From Coprinellus micaceus (lineage: Eukaryota; Basidiomycota; Agaricomycetes; Agaricales; Psathyrellaceae), in the NCBI GenBank assembly GCA_951394405.1, contig OX596334.1:744001-808000 (forward strand): a stretch of DNA of 64,000 nucleotides, given 5' to 3'. Position numbers and translations under genes: made by a program. The notes beneath the pieces are model-generated. The model had not been told where the DNA came from and searched no databases. It was given only the letters and a program-made list of their open reading frames with translations. Of this stretch, positions 35,501 to 45,019 are shown piece by piece. Positions within the stretch are counted from its first letter, which is position 1. Every line of letters starts with the position of its first letter.

Positions 35501-36428
35501 ACTCATTGCCTGACTCAATGGGCTCAACAAAGTCAGAAACAGTGCGCTAAATCAATGGTCAGCAACCTTCCCACAAGGATAGAAGTTGAATGGATACCTT
35601 CCAGGGGTTGGAGGTGGATGTCTTGGTAGGAGGTTCTTCATCCTCACGCTGGCGCTTTTTTGACGCTCACGCAGTCATCTGTATGGACAGTGAGTGCCTC
35701 AACCCTAACTCTCTGAAATGGATGGGATGTGACGCACCAGAGCATGGAAGGCATCGGTCTCGATACTGTTTTCTTCCCCGTCCGCATCGTGGATCTCCCT
35801 TGGGAACTCGGACTCTGATTCATCGTCCGTATCCTTCGGTTCACGGCGGGGAGGGGCATAATCATCGTCCTCTGACTCGTCCTCACCTGATCCGAGTAGT
35901 GCGAGGGTCGACCTTTCCTTGCCCTTGCTGCCAATACCAGCAGACTTCTTCGACTTGCCTGTAGCTGGGGTCTTTTTCGAAGCGGCGTCCCTGTGAGAGA
36001 TGAGCGCCTAAGCTGCATGTTTGGAGTTCCTCTCCGAAGATAAAATAGGTAACTCACTTGACGGCCTTCACCTCATCAACGAGTCTCTGGATCTTGGGCA
36101 TGGCAGCCACCCAGTCAAGGGAGCTCGACACCATCATCTCCCGGATATAGGAGAGGACAAGATTGAGACCATGCTTGCCTCGCTGGATGTTCGGTAGGCG
36201 CTTGGTCTTGGCATCTCGTAGGTCTTCTCCAAAGAGTGCGTTCATGCGCTTGTCGAAGACCTCCCATTGCTCAAGTGGATTGGAGGGGACAGGATTGTTG
36301 GTAAAGACGGTGACAATGTGGGACTTGGCTTTGGCCAAAGGGATGGCGGTTGGGAGACCCTTGACCAGGTTGGTCAGGGTTGCGGCGAGCGCCTCAAGCT
36401 CGTTGAAAGGGTTGAAGGCAGGGGGCAT
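32600..36428 (-). pseudogene. hAT transposase, decayed
   Basis: The first exon (36428-36054) encodes MPPAFNPFNELEALAATLTN, a typical start of Agaricomycete hAT transposases, followed by an acidic linker. A BED-like zinc finger follows (TWLKWSFWCRHCGA at about 35350, then SNLATHLHVEC at about 35160). The next parts are KGQLNPAINPTKAGFLKIFA (about 35020), ALATDNATTNDKIFRNVSRH with IRCLAHIINLVVQAIL (34470-34300), and the C-terminal dimerisation domain YLAIPATSVSVERTFSKSRH (32800), with the stop at 32600. An in-frame TGA at 35478-35480 and a 53-bp tandem duplication near 33240-33340 indicate that the copy is no longer functional. Several introns are present. Confidence 0.85.
33236..33341. repeat. 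53-bp tandem duplication in hAT transposase
   Basis: A unit starting GGGCTGAAGTCGGCAGTCTT is repeated immediately, differing at one base (CACGCATGG versus CACACATGG). It lies in the transposase gene, and 53 is not a multiple of three, so it shifts the frame if exonic. Confidence 0.8.
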
Positions 36429-36851
36429 GGTTGTCAGGCCAAAAATCGTTCGGAAAAAAAGGTATATGTGTCGCTGGGGAGGATTGATGGCACAAACATG
36501 TTGGAGTGGAACACTGCAGAAGCCCCGTAGAGTCCCCTATCGATGTATCGAGCTCTCTCCATACACTACAATGTTTTATAAAGTTGAAAATTGTTCCACC
36601 CACATCAGGATGGGGTCTGACGCACATTTTGGACTTTATTTGAGCTTTAGAAGCACTTGTGGGTCCATATTACGGTGTCGAAGATCGAGGACCGTCCCAA
36701 CCAAACAAACAACGGCAGCCCATTGGCGAAGTGTGTACCATATGGAAACACACAATTGCGCCATCCAGGTGTTCACGCTGACTCAGTCTCGGCTCAATTC
36801 TGAGCCATTCCGACCACTGAGTAGGAAACTAATTACTGCTTGATTAATGAG

Positions 36852-37244
36852 TGCTTTGTAGAACGATGCAAGTATGACCCACTGTAAGTGGGGAGAGTTC
36901 GATATTAGATTGAAAGTAAGTAGGGTATACAAGATACGCACCTGTAAGTGGGGAGAGTTCGATGGGGACTCACCCACTTACAGTGTGGACTATATACTGT
37001 GGAGAACAATAGATAACCTATATGTGGAACAATAGGAAAGAACAATAGATGTTCCATAAGTAGAGAACAATAGCAGTGAATGGAGATAAGGTGGAGATAA
37101 GAGAACAATAAGTGCGAGTATAATGGGAATAATACAAAGTGGTTGTTGTTCTCTGTAGAACAATAGAAGATAAGTAAAACGTTCGAAATAGAGGTATTCT
37201 TTGTAGAGATAGAGTTGACATGAGCATTGTCTTCCAACATGCTT
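36852..37244 (-). mobile_element. Solo LTR of the copia family (minus orientation)
   Basis: The LTR is 36857-37239 (383 bp). On the minus strand it begins TGTTGGAAGACAATGC and ends CGTTCTACA, with TG..CA termini. It is flanked by a perfect 5-bp target duplication TGCTT (36852-36856 and 37240-37244). It matches the 3' LTR at 44311-44929 over its whole length with a small number of substitutions. Compared with that copy it has an extra 60 bases bounded by two copies of a 22-base word (36882-36903 and 36942-36963), and it lacks the solo LTR found at 44570-44860. Confidence 0.92.
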
Positions 37245-38687
37245 AGGTCTCACAACTTTGTCTACTCCTAATCACTAATCTAAGCAGTAGATACTGAGTA
37301 TACTCGGTAAGTAGTTTAATACGTTGGACCCTTAGTGGAGTCAAGACGTGGGTGCATGCATACATTGTCCAGGATGCGCCATATGACTTGCTGCTAGGAT
37401 GTCTGTGGCTGAGGAGTGTACGGCTTCAGAAGATTGAGATGGAGAGTGGTGTGGACGTGGTTATCCACGACCCTCAAGATTATCAATCCTTGGTGTGTGT
37501 AGTGATGAGACCTCGAGGGGGAGCAAAAAGCGGAGGAATGGTGAAGCAAGTGGGGTTGGTGCTGGGTCTGGGGATGTGGGATGATATGCCGCCATTGCAG
37601 GATATAGATAACGGATGGGACAGTGATGAGGAGAGTGACGAGGAGAGTGGAGATGAGGATGGGGAGGATGAGGAGAAAGGGGAAACATGGCAGTTCAAGA
37701 CAGAGGAGGAGGATTTGAGTGAGGAGGAGCAGCAGGAGATGAAAGTTCATGCGATGAGCGTGGTCTTAGAGGCGCAGGAGTACATCAAGAATGGGAATGA
37801 GGAGATTGTGAGCGTCCTCCTGAACAATACGTTCATGTTCAACCGTGACCAGAACGTCCTCGTATACAAGAAAGTCGCCAACAAGATTAAGCCTGTCTCG
37901 ACGACGACACCTGACAAGTTCAAGATCCATTGTCACCGCCCAACTGTTGATCCGCTTACCACAGTTCCACCCTTACCAACTCATGCACCCGAGTTCAAAC
38001 CTGGAGAACGATTGACGCAGGAGTGGTTGAATGATTTGGGTGTCCTCGAGAACAAATTCTTGACAGAGGAGGAGAGGAAGCTGGTTGCATATATCCTCAA
38101 GACGCACGGGCAGGTTCTAGCCTTTGACGAGTCACACAAGGGGAGCTTCAAGACAGTGATCTTTCCCCCCATCATCATGCCTATCACTGAACATGTTCCA
38201 TGGGCTGTTCCTTCACTCAAGATTGCGCCCTCTATGCAGGAGGATGTCGTTCATCTCATCAAGGCCAAGGTCGCATCAGGCACCTATGAACCCTCTACAA
38301 GCTCTTACCGCCACCAGTGGTTCTGTGTTGTGAAGAAAGATGGTGGTATTCGCATTATTCATAACTTGGGTCCACTGAACCAGGTGAGGATCCGAGACGC
38401 CGGTCAGATGCCCATAGCAGATAACTTTGCTTAGGCCTGTGCAGGTTGAGGTATCTATACGAGCGTTGATCTATTCGTCGGGTTCGACCACCACACCATT
38501 GCTGAGGAGTCTCGAGATCTTACTTCGTTCAACATGCCTCTCGGAACACATCGCCTGACAGTCTTACCCCAAGGCTGGACGAACTCGCCTACGATTTTTC
38601 ATGCAGACGTCACATGGATCATTCAGGATCTCATCCTAAAGGTCATGAACCTTGCTGATGACATCCAGGGCTTGGGACCTCGCACTA

Positions 38688-39805
38688 GGTACTGTTACGC
38701 TTTGCTCCACCTCCAGGCTTGCCCCATATCTTTTCCCTCGTGACTCCCCCTTTCTCCCCTTTTTCTTTCTCCTCCTTTCTTTTCAACACCTTTCTTTCTC
38801 CCTTGCTCGCCCCAGTCCCAACCCTCTCAATCTCCTCCGTCTCCTTCCTCTCCAATGTTTTTCTCTTATGAGATCATACGCAGTTATCCATGACGTCATA
38901 CATAGCCACCCCCGACTCATGTGCAGTACGCGCTTACTACGACTCCACAGCTACCCCACAGATACCCCTGACTCATGCGCAGTATGCGCTCCACTAATAC
39001 TCCACTCACCCCACTACATACTCCACGCGCCCCACTATGACCTCACTATATCATCATACGCAGCTACCCCATGACTCATATCAAAGTAGTATAAAGACCC
39101 CATTAGCTAGACCCATGTACTCTAGCTTGTTATACCTTAATCTTAGTCCCCTTTCACTCCCTCTCCACTCCGAATCCCTCTCAAGCTCCTGAACGACTCC
39201 AGGCTCCCTCGTCAAAGACCCACGCATTCATTTGCCTCCTCGTCGAGAACGCCACTCCACAAGACTCCCTTTGCACCACGCACAACGTAAAGACAGCAAA
39301 CTCCGCTTCGAACCTTCCACACTCCACTACTGCCTAGTAGTGAACCCACCGTGTGACGACGCCCGACTTGACAAGCAGATTGACCAACTTGTAAGCATTG
39401 AGAGTATCCGTGGACTCCTGACGTTTCTTAGACGAACGATCAAGTCTGATACCAGTGCAATGTTCTATTGACGAATAGACGTGTGACTGACCCACGCAAC
39501 ATCCCAGAGGCTATTAGGAATAGGGGGATAGTACAACAACCAGCAACCCGAACCGTGACGACGATAGACTTGCCTAGAAGATCGCCCAACTAGGAAGCAT
39601 CTATAAGTATCTGTGGACCCCTGACGTATCAAAGACGAACGTGCAGATCCGATACCAGTGCAACGTGCTAATGTCCGAGGACAAGTAGACGTGTGACTGA
39701 CCCACAAGACATCCCAGGAGCTATTAGGAATAGGGGGACAGTCCGACTAAGAAGCCGACCAGTGACAGACAACGCAAACTCCCTCATCGAGGTCGTAACA
39801 GGTAT
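38688..39805 (+). mobile_element. Solo LTR (1.1 kb) inserted in gypsy reverse transcriptase
   Basis: The insert is 38693-39800 (1108 bp). It begins TGTTACGC and ends GTCGTAACA, giving a 7-bp terminal inverted repeat with TG..CA ends. It is flanked by GGTAC (38688-38692) and GGTAT (39801-39805), a 5-bp target duplication with one mismatch. Gypsy codons ..GPRTRY stop at the left edge and RYELEDGS resumes at the right. A TATAAAG box at 39090-39096 fits an LTR promoter. Two related segments of about 170 bases (about 39367-39532 and about 39568-39741) lie in tandem near its right end. No internal coding region is present. Confidence 0.88.
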
Positions 39806-42406
39806 GAGCTGGAGGACGGCAGCTACGAGGCGACGAAAGAGAATCCAGGGGTTCGACATTTCGTTTGGGAGCATCTGGAGGACATCAACGAGTTGCTCCA
39901 TGTCTTGCTGGACACAGGTGCGATGATTTCAGCCAAGAAACTCAAAATTGCAGTTCCGGAGGTGGTTGTTATGGGACAGCTGATGACCTACGAGGGACAG
40001 AAGCCAGAACAGACAAAGGTGGCAAAGATTGAGAGCTGGCTGGAGTGCACGACGGTTACCGAGGTGCGAGGATTCTTGGGTACGGCTGGTACAGTGTGAA
40101 ACTGGGTTCCGGACTTCACTCGTATTGCTCACCCACTTGTCGAGTTGACGAAGAAGGGTGTGGAGTGGCAGTGGACGTCCATGGAGCAGGAGGCGATGGA
40201 CCAGTTGAAGGTGGCGGTCACTTCTAGCGATGCCATATGCCTGATCAACTACCAGTCGTCGAACAAGGTCATTATAGCCGTTGATTCGTCACACATCGCA
40301 TGCAGCTACATCCTACTTCAACTGGACGACAAGAAGCAGCGGCAACCAGCTCAATACAGCTCAATTACATCCAACGAACATGAAGCTCAGTACTCGCAAG
40401 CCAAGCTCGAGCTCTATGGTTTATTCTGCTTGATTCACACCGTCAAGTTATGGATCATTGGGGTCGAGAATCTTACGGTTGAGACTGATGCCCAGTATAT
40501 CAAGGGTATGCTGAACCACCCTGACATGCACCCAAACGCGGCTGTGAATTGGTGGATCAGTGCGATGCTCCTTTTCCTGTTTAAGCTCGTGCACATGCCA
40601 GGTTTGAAGCACCAAGGCCCCAATGGATTATCGAGGAGGCCAGGGACAGTGGACAAGGGCGATGACTTGGGTGATGCGGAGGAGTGGGTTGAGGAGATGT
40701 TGAGCTGTGGGTTGTGGGTTGCGAGAGTGGTTGAGAGCAAGACAAAGAAGGTGGTGAGATTGACAGAGGAGCTGATTGTGGGGTTGGTGTGGATACTGTC
40801 AGTAGAGATGGAGTGTGAGATGGAGGGGAAGGAGATAGAATGAGAGGAGGATGAGAAGGCGGTGTGGATTACGAGGGATAACCAGTTTAGGAAGATTAAG
40901 GTGTTGTTGGATGGAGTAGGAGTGAGCGAGAAGGTAGTGGAGGTGGAGGAAAGAGAGAGGTTGGTGAAGTGAGCAATGAGAGAGTTTTTTGTCAGTGGGG
41001 GAAGATTGTGGAGGAGGGAGAGAGGAGGACGTCACCAGGTGGTCGTCTTAGATGAGAAGCAGCGGTTAGTGATTTTGAAGAAGATGCACGACGAGACAGG
41101 ACACCACAGTGTCTATTTGACACGCCGGCTTATCCTCGATCGCTTTTGGTGGCCCTCGGTGCACGAAGATCTTCATTGGTATGTCAAGACATGTCACAAG
41201 TGTCAGCTCATGAGCACGCAGAAAGTCATTATCCCACCGGTCGTATCAGCCCCAGCGACGCTTTTTTGAGTTGCATACATCGACACCATGCATCTGCCGG
41301 CCTCTAATGGATATACCTTCATCGTGCAAGCACGTTGCGGGTTAACGGCGTGGGTCGAGTTCAGGCCATTGAGGAAGGAGAATGGGCGGACTATCAGTGC
41401 GTTTATCTTCGAAGAATTGTTGTGTAGGTGGGGGAGGTTGGAGAAGCTAGTCACGGACAACGGCATGGCCTACATCACAGCAATGACTTACCTCAAGGAC
41501 CGTTACGGTCTCAGCCGTGTTCCAATTTCACCATACAATTTGAAGGCAAACGGAGCCGTCAGGATGATGCATAGAACGGTTCAGGACGCATTAGTCAAGG
41601 TTACGGCTGGTGTAGGAGGCATGAAGAAGTGGAGCGACCATGTCCACCATGTCATTTGGGCAGATCGGATCACGACGAGGAAGTGCACCGGATTTTCGCC
41701 ATTCTTTGCAGCTCATGGCATTGAGCCCTTGCTCCCATTTGATATCCTCTACGCTACCTTCTTACTCCCTGATATCAACGGCCCTGTTTCGGATGCGGAA
41801 CTCCTTGCCATGTGAGCTCGTCAGCTCGAACGCCTGGACGAAGACCTTCAGCTCATCCATGATTGAGTTCTTGCCAGTCGGTTCTCATCTATCGAAGCCT
41901 TCATCCAGAAGCATCAGCACACCATCGTCGACTACAACTTCAAGCCAGGTGATCTCATTCTTGTTCTCAACAAGAAGATCAAACCCGAGCTCGGTCGCAA
42001 GGCAAAGCCTCGATACTTTGGACCTATGGTGGTTGTCTCATGAAGCGCCGGGGGTGCTTACCACCTTGCAGAAGTCAACAGAGCAGTCTCGAAGCTCAAG
42101 TACAGCGCATTCCACCTTATTCCATATCATCAGTGTTATTCTTCTTATGTTAACATTACAAAGATCAAGGATGTGGAGGATGAGGTTAGTGGGGATAACA
42201 ACACTGTGTTAGGTGTGATGGCGAGGCGTGGAGCCGAGGTGTGGTGGTAGAGGTGTGAGAGGAGAGAGGTATGAGGTTGTGGGTGCGTGGAGGTGCTTGT
42301 GGTGTGATGTTTGGCATTGCGGAGTTTTGGGGCGGCGGTGATGTTTGGCGCGGGTCGCATTGGGTGTAAAATCAACACTGTTGATTTTAGAAAGTGAGGA
42401 GGGGAT

Positions 42407-42625
42407 GTGGTGGTCGTAGAGCCGCTGTAGGTGTGCGCGTAGGTAGACTCAGTAAATAGGGCATGGGAACTACCCGCCATTTCTTGATCGCTGTCCACAG
42501 TTCATCTTTCTTCCTTAGATTACACGATGCTGTACATAGACACCCACATCAACGCCATATCTCATTCATTCTTTCACTTCTATCTACTTTCACCCATGGA
42601 ACTCGTAGCCGAACCACAGGTCTTC
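42407..42625 (+). repeat. Possible 3' LTR remnant of the gypsy element
   Basis: The purine-rich run AAAGTGAGGAGGGGATG (about 42390-42407) after the end of integrase looks like a polypurine tract. Sequence from TGTGGTGGTCGTAGAGCC onward would then be the start of the 3' LTR. The matching 5' LTR is absent, so the assignment rests on position only. It passes into copia pol sequence near 42625 without a recognisable junction. Confidence 0.4.
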
Positions 42626-42629
42626 CTCA

Positions 42630-44283
42630 TCAAATGAAAGGCAGATGGCACAATCGACTGCTACAAGGCCCGACTTGTCACCAAGGGATACTCCCAAATG
42701 CCTGGAGTAGACTACGATCAGACATGGGCACCTGCATTTCGTCTCACATCAATCCGCGTGATCTTCACCCAAGCCGCCATGGAAGGACACTTCATCGAGA
42801 CCATTGACATCGACAATGCCTACCTCAACGGAACAATTGAGGAGCAATATGAAGTCTACATGGAGCAAGTGCCAGGGTTTGAGATCAAGAATCCAGACCC
42901 AAAGGGACGGAGATGGGTGTGCTGGCTGAAGAAAGGTTTATATGGCTTGAAACAGAGCGGACGACTATGGTACCAAAAGCTAGCATCAGAGCTTGAAGTA
43001 ATTGGATTTACCCAAATCAAGTCTGACCCGGCTATCTATGTCTGGGAGATGGATGGGACCCGCATTGTTGTACCAGTCTTCGTTGACGACATCACCATAA
43101 CCTCAAAAAGCCAGGAGAAGATCCAATGGCTCAAGGACTCCCTTGCCAAGGTCTTCAAGATCAACGATCTCAGACCCACCCCATACCTGCTTGGAATCAA
43201 GGTTAACTATGACTGCAAGAACCGAGTCATGTGCCTATCCCAGACTCAATACATCCTCAACATGCTTGTGCGATTCAAGATGGAGGACTGCTACCCAGTA
43301 GGAACTCCAATGGATCCAGGAAGCGGTGCTACCCTCACCAAGTACATTCCAAACAAGGCTGATGACAAGATAATGAAGAACGTCCCATACATGAATGCCA
43401 TCGGTGCCCTGATATACCTTATGATTGTGACACACCCTGACATTGCCTACACTGTTGCCAAACTAGCCCAATACAACTCCAACCCTGGACCTATGCATTG
43501 GAAAGCAGTCAAGCACCTATTCCATTACCTCAAGGGAACCAAAGATCTGAAGCTCACCTATTGTAACAATGGTAGCAAGATGTCTTTGGAACTCTTCCAA
43601 GCATACAGCAACGCAGATCATGCTGGGTGCCTTGACACGTGACAATCCACATCTGGATTTATCATTAAAATGGGATCAGGAGCCGTTAGTTGGTCGGCAA
43701 AGAAGCAATCAATGGTGGCAGACTCCTCAACAGAGGCAGAGTACATCTCCACATCAAGTGCTAGAAGGGACATCATCTGGATGCACACACTCCTGAAGGA
43801 ACTTGGTCATGATGTCTCTACTCCCTCACCACTCATGGTTGACAACCAATCTGTTGGAAGTGGTCAATCGACAGCCTAGACTTGATATTGGTGCAGTGCT
43901 ATATGTGACTGTATCCCACAGGTGACAAGCCTGTGTATGGGGAATGTTTAAGGCCCCATAGTGTCAACATCTGCACACTGTCTATCCATAGGGTGGTAGC
44001 TCAGTGGTAGAGTGTCCAGTCTAGTCAATGAATAGTCCCAGGTTTGATTCCTGGTCACTCCAATACTTTAACACAATCTGCACTCAAGGTTCTCTGGAAC
44101 CCAGAGCTCCACAGCTGAATGAAGCACATTGATATAAAGATGCATTGGATTCGGGATGCTATCAAGCGAGGCAACATTACTGTTCACTTTTTATCTACTA
44201 CCGATATGATTGCCGATATATTTACTAAACCTTTACCCAAACCTGCCATTGAATGTCATCGACTTGCTCTTGGACTCGAGTAG
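42630..44283 (+). pseudogene. 5'-truncated Ty1/copia pol (reverse transcriptase and RNase H)
   Basis: Starts inside the RT domain (KADGTIDCYKARLVTKGYSQ at about 42648). It continues through DIDNAYLNGTIEEQYEVYME (42808), WLKKGLYGLKQSGRLWYQKL (42922), the catalytic VFVDDITITSKS (43076) and KYIPNKADDK. NAIGALIYLMIVTHPDIAYT follows (43396), then the RNase H part SNADHAGCLDT (43606) with GAVSWSAKKQSMVADSSTEA (43680). After an insertion at 43855-44073 it resumes with NPELHS and KHIDIKMHWIRDAIKRGNIT, DMIADIFTKPLPKPA, and stops at 44283. Lesions: an in-frame TGA in the start region (KADGT is preceded by a stop), TGA at 43640-43642 and TGA at about 44113. Gag, protease, integrase and the 5' LTR are missing. 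Confidence 0.9.
43848..44080 (+). mobile_element. 219-bp insertion with tRNA-like sequence (SINE-like)
   Basis: The insertion 43855-44073 interrupts the copia RNase H codons DNQS | ALKV. It is flanked by CAATCTG (43848-43854 and 44074-44080), with similar bases just upstream on both sides, so the duplication may be 10-11 bases. Near its right end (43990-44062) is a tRNA-like stretch: box A TAGCTCAGTGG (43997-44007), box B GGTTTGATTCC (44041-44051), a perfect 5-bp T stem CCAGG/CCTGG and a mostly paired acceptor stem. The anticodon arm does not pair, so it is not a normal tRNA gene. A tRNA-derived promoter and a target duplication suggest a SINE or other Pol III-driven retroposon; the tRNA-like part sits at the right end rather than the expected 5' head. 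Confidence 0.65.
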
Positions 44284-44310
44284 ATACAGAGACATTACAT
44301 TGAGGGGGTG

Positions 44311-44929
44311 TGTTGGAAGACAATGCTCATGTCAACTCTATCTCTACAAAGAATACCTCTATTTTGAACATTGTACTTATCTTCTATTGTTCTACAGAGA
44401 ACAACAACTGCCTTGTATTATTCCCATTATACTCACACTTATTGTTCTCTTATCTCCACCTTATCTCCATTCACTGCTATTGTTATCTACTTATGGAACA
44501 TCTATTGTTCTTTCCTATTGTTCTGCATATAGGTTATCTATTGTTCTCCACAGTATATAGTCCACACTGTGTTGAGATTTGGTGTTGATGGTCGGCGCTT
44601 CGGCGTCTGATCCAAACATACGCAAATCTTCCCACTCATACCGTGGTCGAATGTCGCCGTTTCCCCGTCGTTTATGTCTCGTTTCTCCATAGTTTTATTG
44701 TCTTCTCGGAGTTCTTATTTCCGATGTTTTACTCACTATTTCTCCTTGCTTGTTTTCGCTTGCTTCTCAGGATAAACTTAGGGATATTATTATGTATATA
44801 ACGTAGCCCTACCTACCTTGAATCGAGATTGTGTTTATCCTCACTACGCGATTCTCTACACACTGTAAGTGGGTGAGTCCCCATTGAACTCTCCCCACTT
44901 ACAGTGGGTCATACTTGCATTGTTTTACA
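44311..44929 (+). repeat. Copia 3' LTR (619 bp, interrupted)
   Basis: The LTR begins TGTTGGAAGACAATGC right after a polypurine tract (TTGAGGGGGTG, 44300-44310) and 27 bases after the pol stop. It ends TTTTACA at 44929, with TG..CA ends. Its end was set by comparison with the solo LTR at 36857-37239, which has a clean target duplication. A 291-bp solo LTR is inserted at 44570-44860; without it and the duplicated CACTG the LTR is 323 bp. Near the 3' end lies a near-palindrome CTGTAAGTGGG..CCCACTTACAG. Confidence 0.88.
44565..44865 (+). mobile_element. Solo LTR (291 bp) nested in the copia 3' LTR
   Basis: The insert 44570-44860 begins TGTTGAGATTTGG and ends TTCTCTACA, flanked by a perfect 5-bp duplication CACTG (44565-44569 and 44861-44865). 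The related LTR at 36857-37239 preserves the empty site (ACACTGTAAGTGGG, one CACTG), which confirms the insertion directly. It contains no coding sequence. The parent retrotransposon family is not in this window. Confidence 0.92.
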
Positions 44930-45019
44930 TGGCTGTGGTCAGAGTCTGAATCTGTCAAGGAGTCAGTGTAGTACTTATCCTCAGCATCTTTCTCAAGTTA
45001 CTGGTGACTGCATGGACAT

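Larger units (their letters stand above)
32458..37343 (-). mobile_element. hAT transposon inserted in the gypsy protease
   Basis: The termini are CTAAGGGTCCAAC at 32467-32479 and its exact reverse complement at 37323-37335. Flanks TGGAGTGA (32458-32465) and TGGAGTCA (37336-37343) form an 8-bp target duplication with one mismatch. Gypsy protease codons run up to the left flank (..VEIEISGV) and continue in frame from the right flank (GVKTWVHAYIV), which proves the insertion. Total length is about 4.87 kb, including a solo LTR at 36857-37239 that entered later. Without that LTR the hAT is about 4.48 kb, a usual size for an autonomous fungal hAT. The transposase is on the minus strand. Confidence 0.88.
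32394..42250 (+). pseudogene. Degenerate Ty3/gypsy retrotransposon pol, multiply interrupted
   Basis: Pol domains in order: the end of the aspartic protease (EISG at 32450 resuming VKTWVHAYIVQDAPYDLLLG at 37340), and an acidic linker (37600-37760). Reverse transcriptase follows (WFCVVKKDGGIRIIHNLGPL at about 38320; MPLGTHRLTVLPQGWTNSPT at 38535; LADD at 38652), resuming after an insertion at RYELEDGSYEATKENPG (39802). RNase H (VIIAVDSSHIACSYILLQLD, 40270) comes next, then the integrase His/Cys finger (HDETGHHSVYL..CHKCQ, 41090-41210). The integrase core is at 41276-41760 (LVTDNGMAYITAMTYL) and its C-terminal part runs to about 42250. Lesions: the hAT insertion at 32466-37335, the LTR insertion at 38693-39800, and in-frame stops at 38432-38434, 38447-38449, 40097-40099 and near 41267. 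Gag, 5' LTR and the catalytic part of protease are absent upstream. The element is dead. Confidence 0.9.

Noticed and set aside
32408..36827. Direct repeat AGTAAGAA (32408) / AGTAGGAA (36820) as the hAT target duplication
   Set aside because: The adjoining bases do not form good inverted termini. The pair at 32458-32465 and 37336-37343 has exact 13-bp inverted termini and restores the gypsy frame, so it is the true boundary.
43990..44062. Functional tRNA gene
   Set aside because: D and T arms look right and box A/B are present, but the bases of the anticodon arm do not pair and the sequence lies within a 219-bp retroposed insertion.
36857..44929. Large inverted repeat (36857-37239 versus 44311-44929) as termini of one 8-kb element
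   Set aside because: Both arms are LTRs of the same copia family. The left one has its own TGCTT duplication and sits inside the hAT; the right one follows a copia polypurine tract. They are independent insertions in opposite orientation.
19166..44929. Giant Starship- or Helitron-type element carrying the orphan genes
   Set aside because: I found no DUF3435-type tyrosine recombinase and no Rep/helicase protein in the window, so there is no captain or replication gene to support it.
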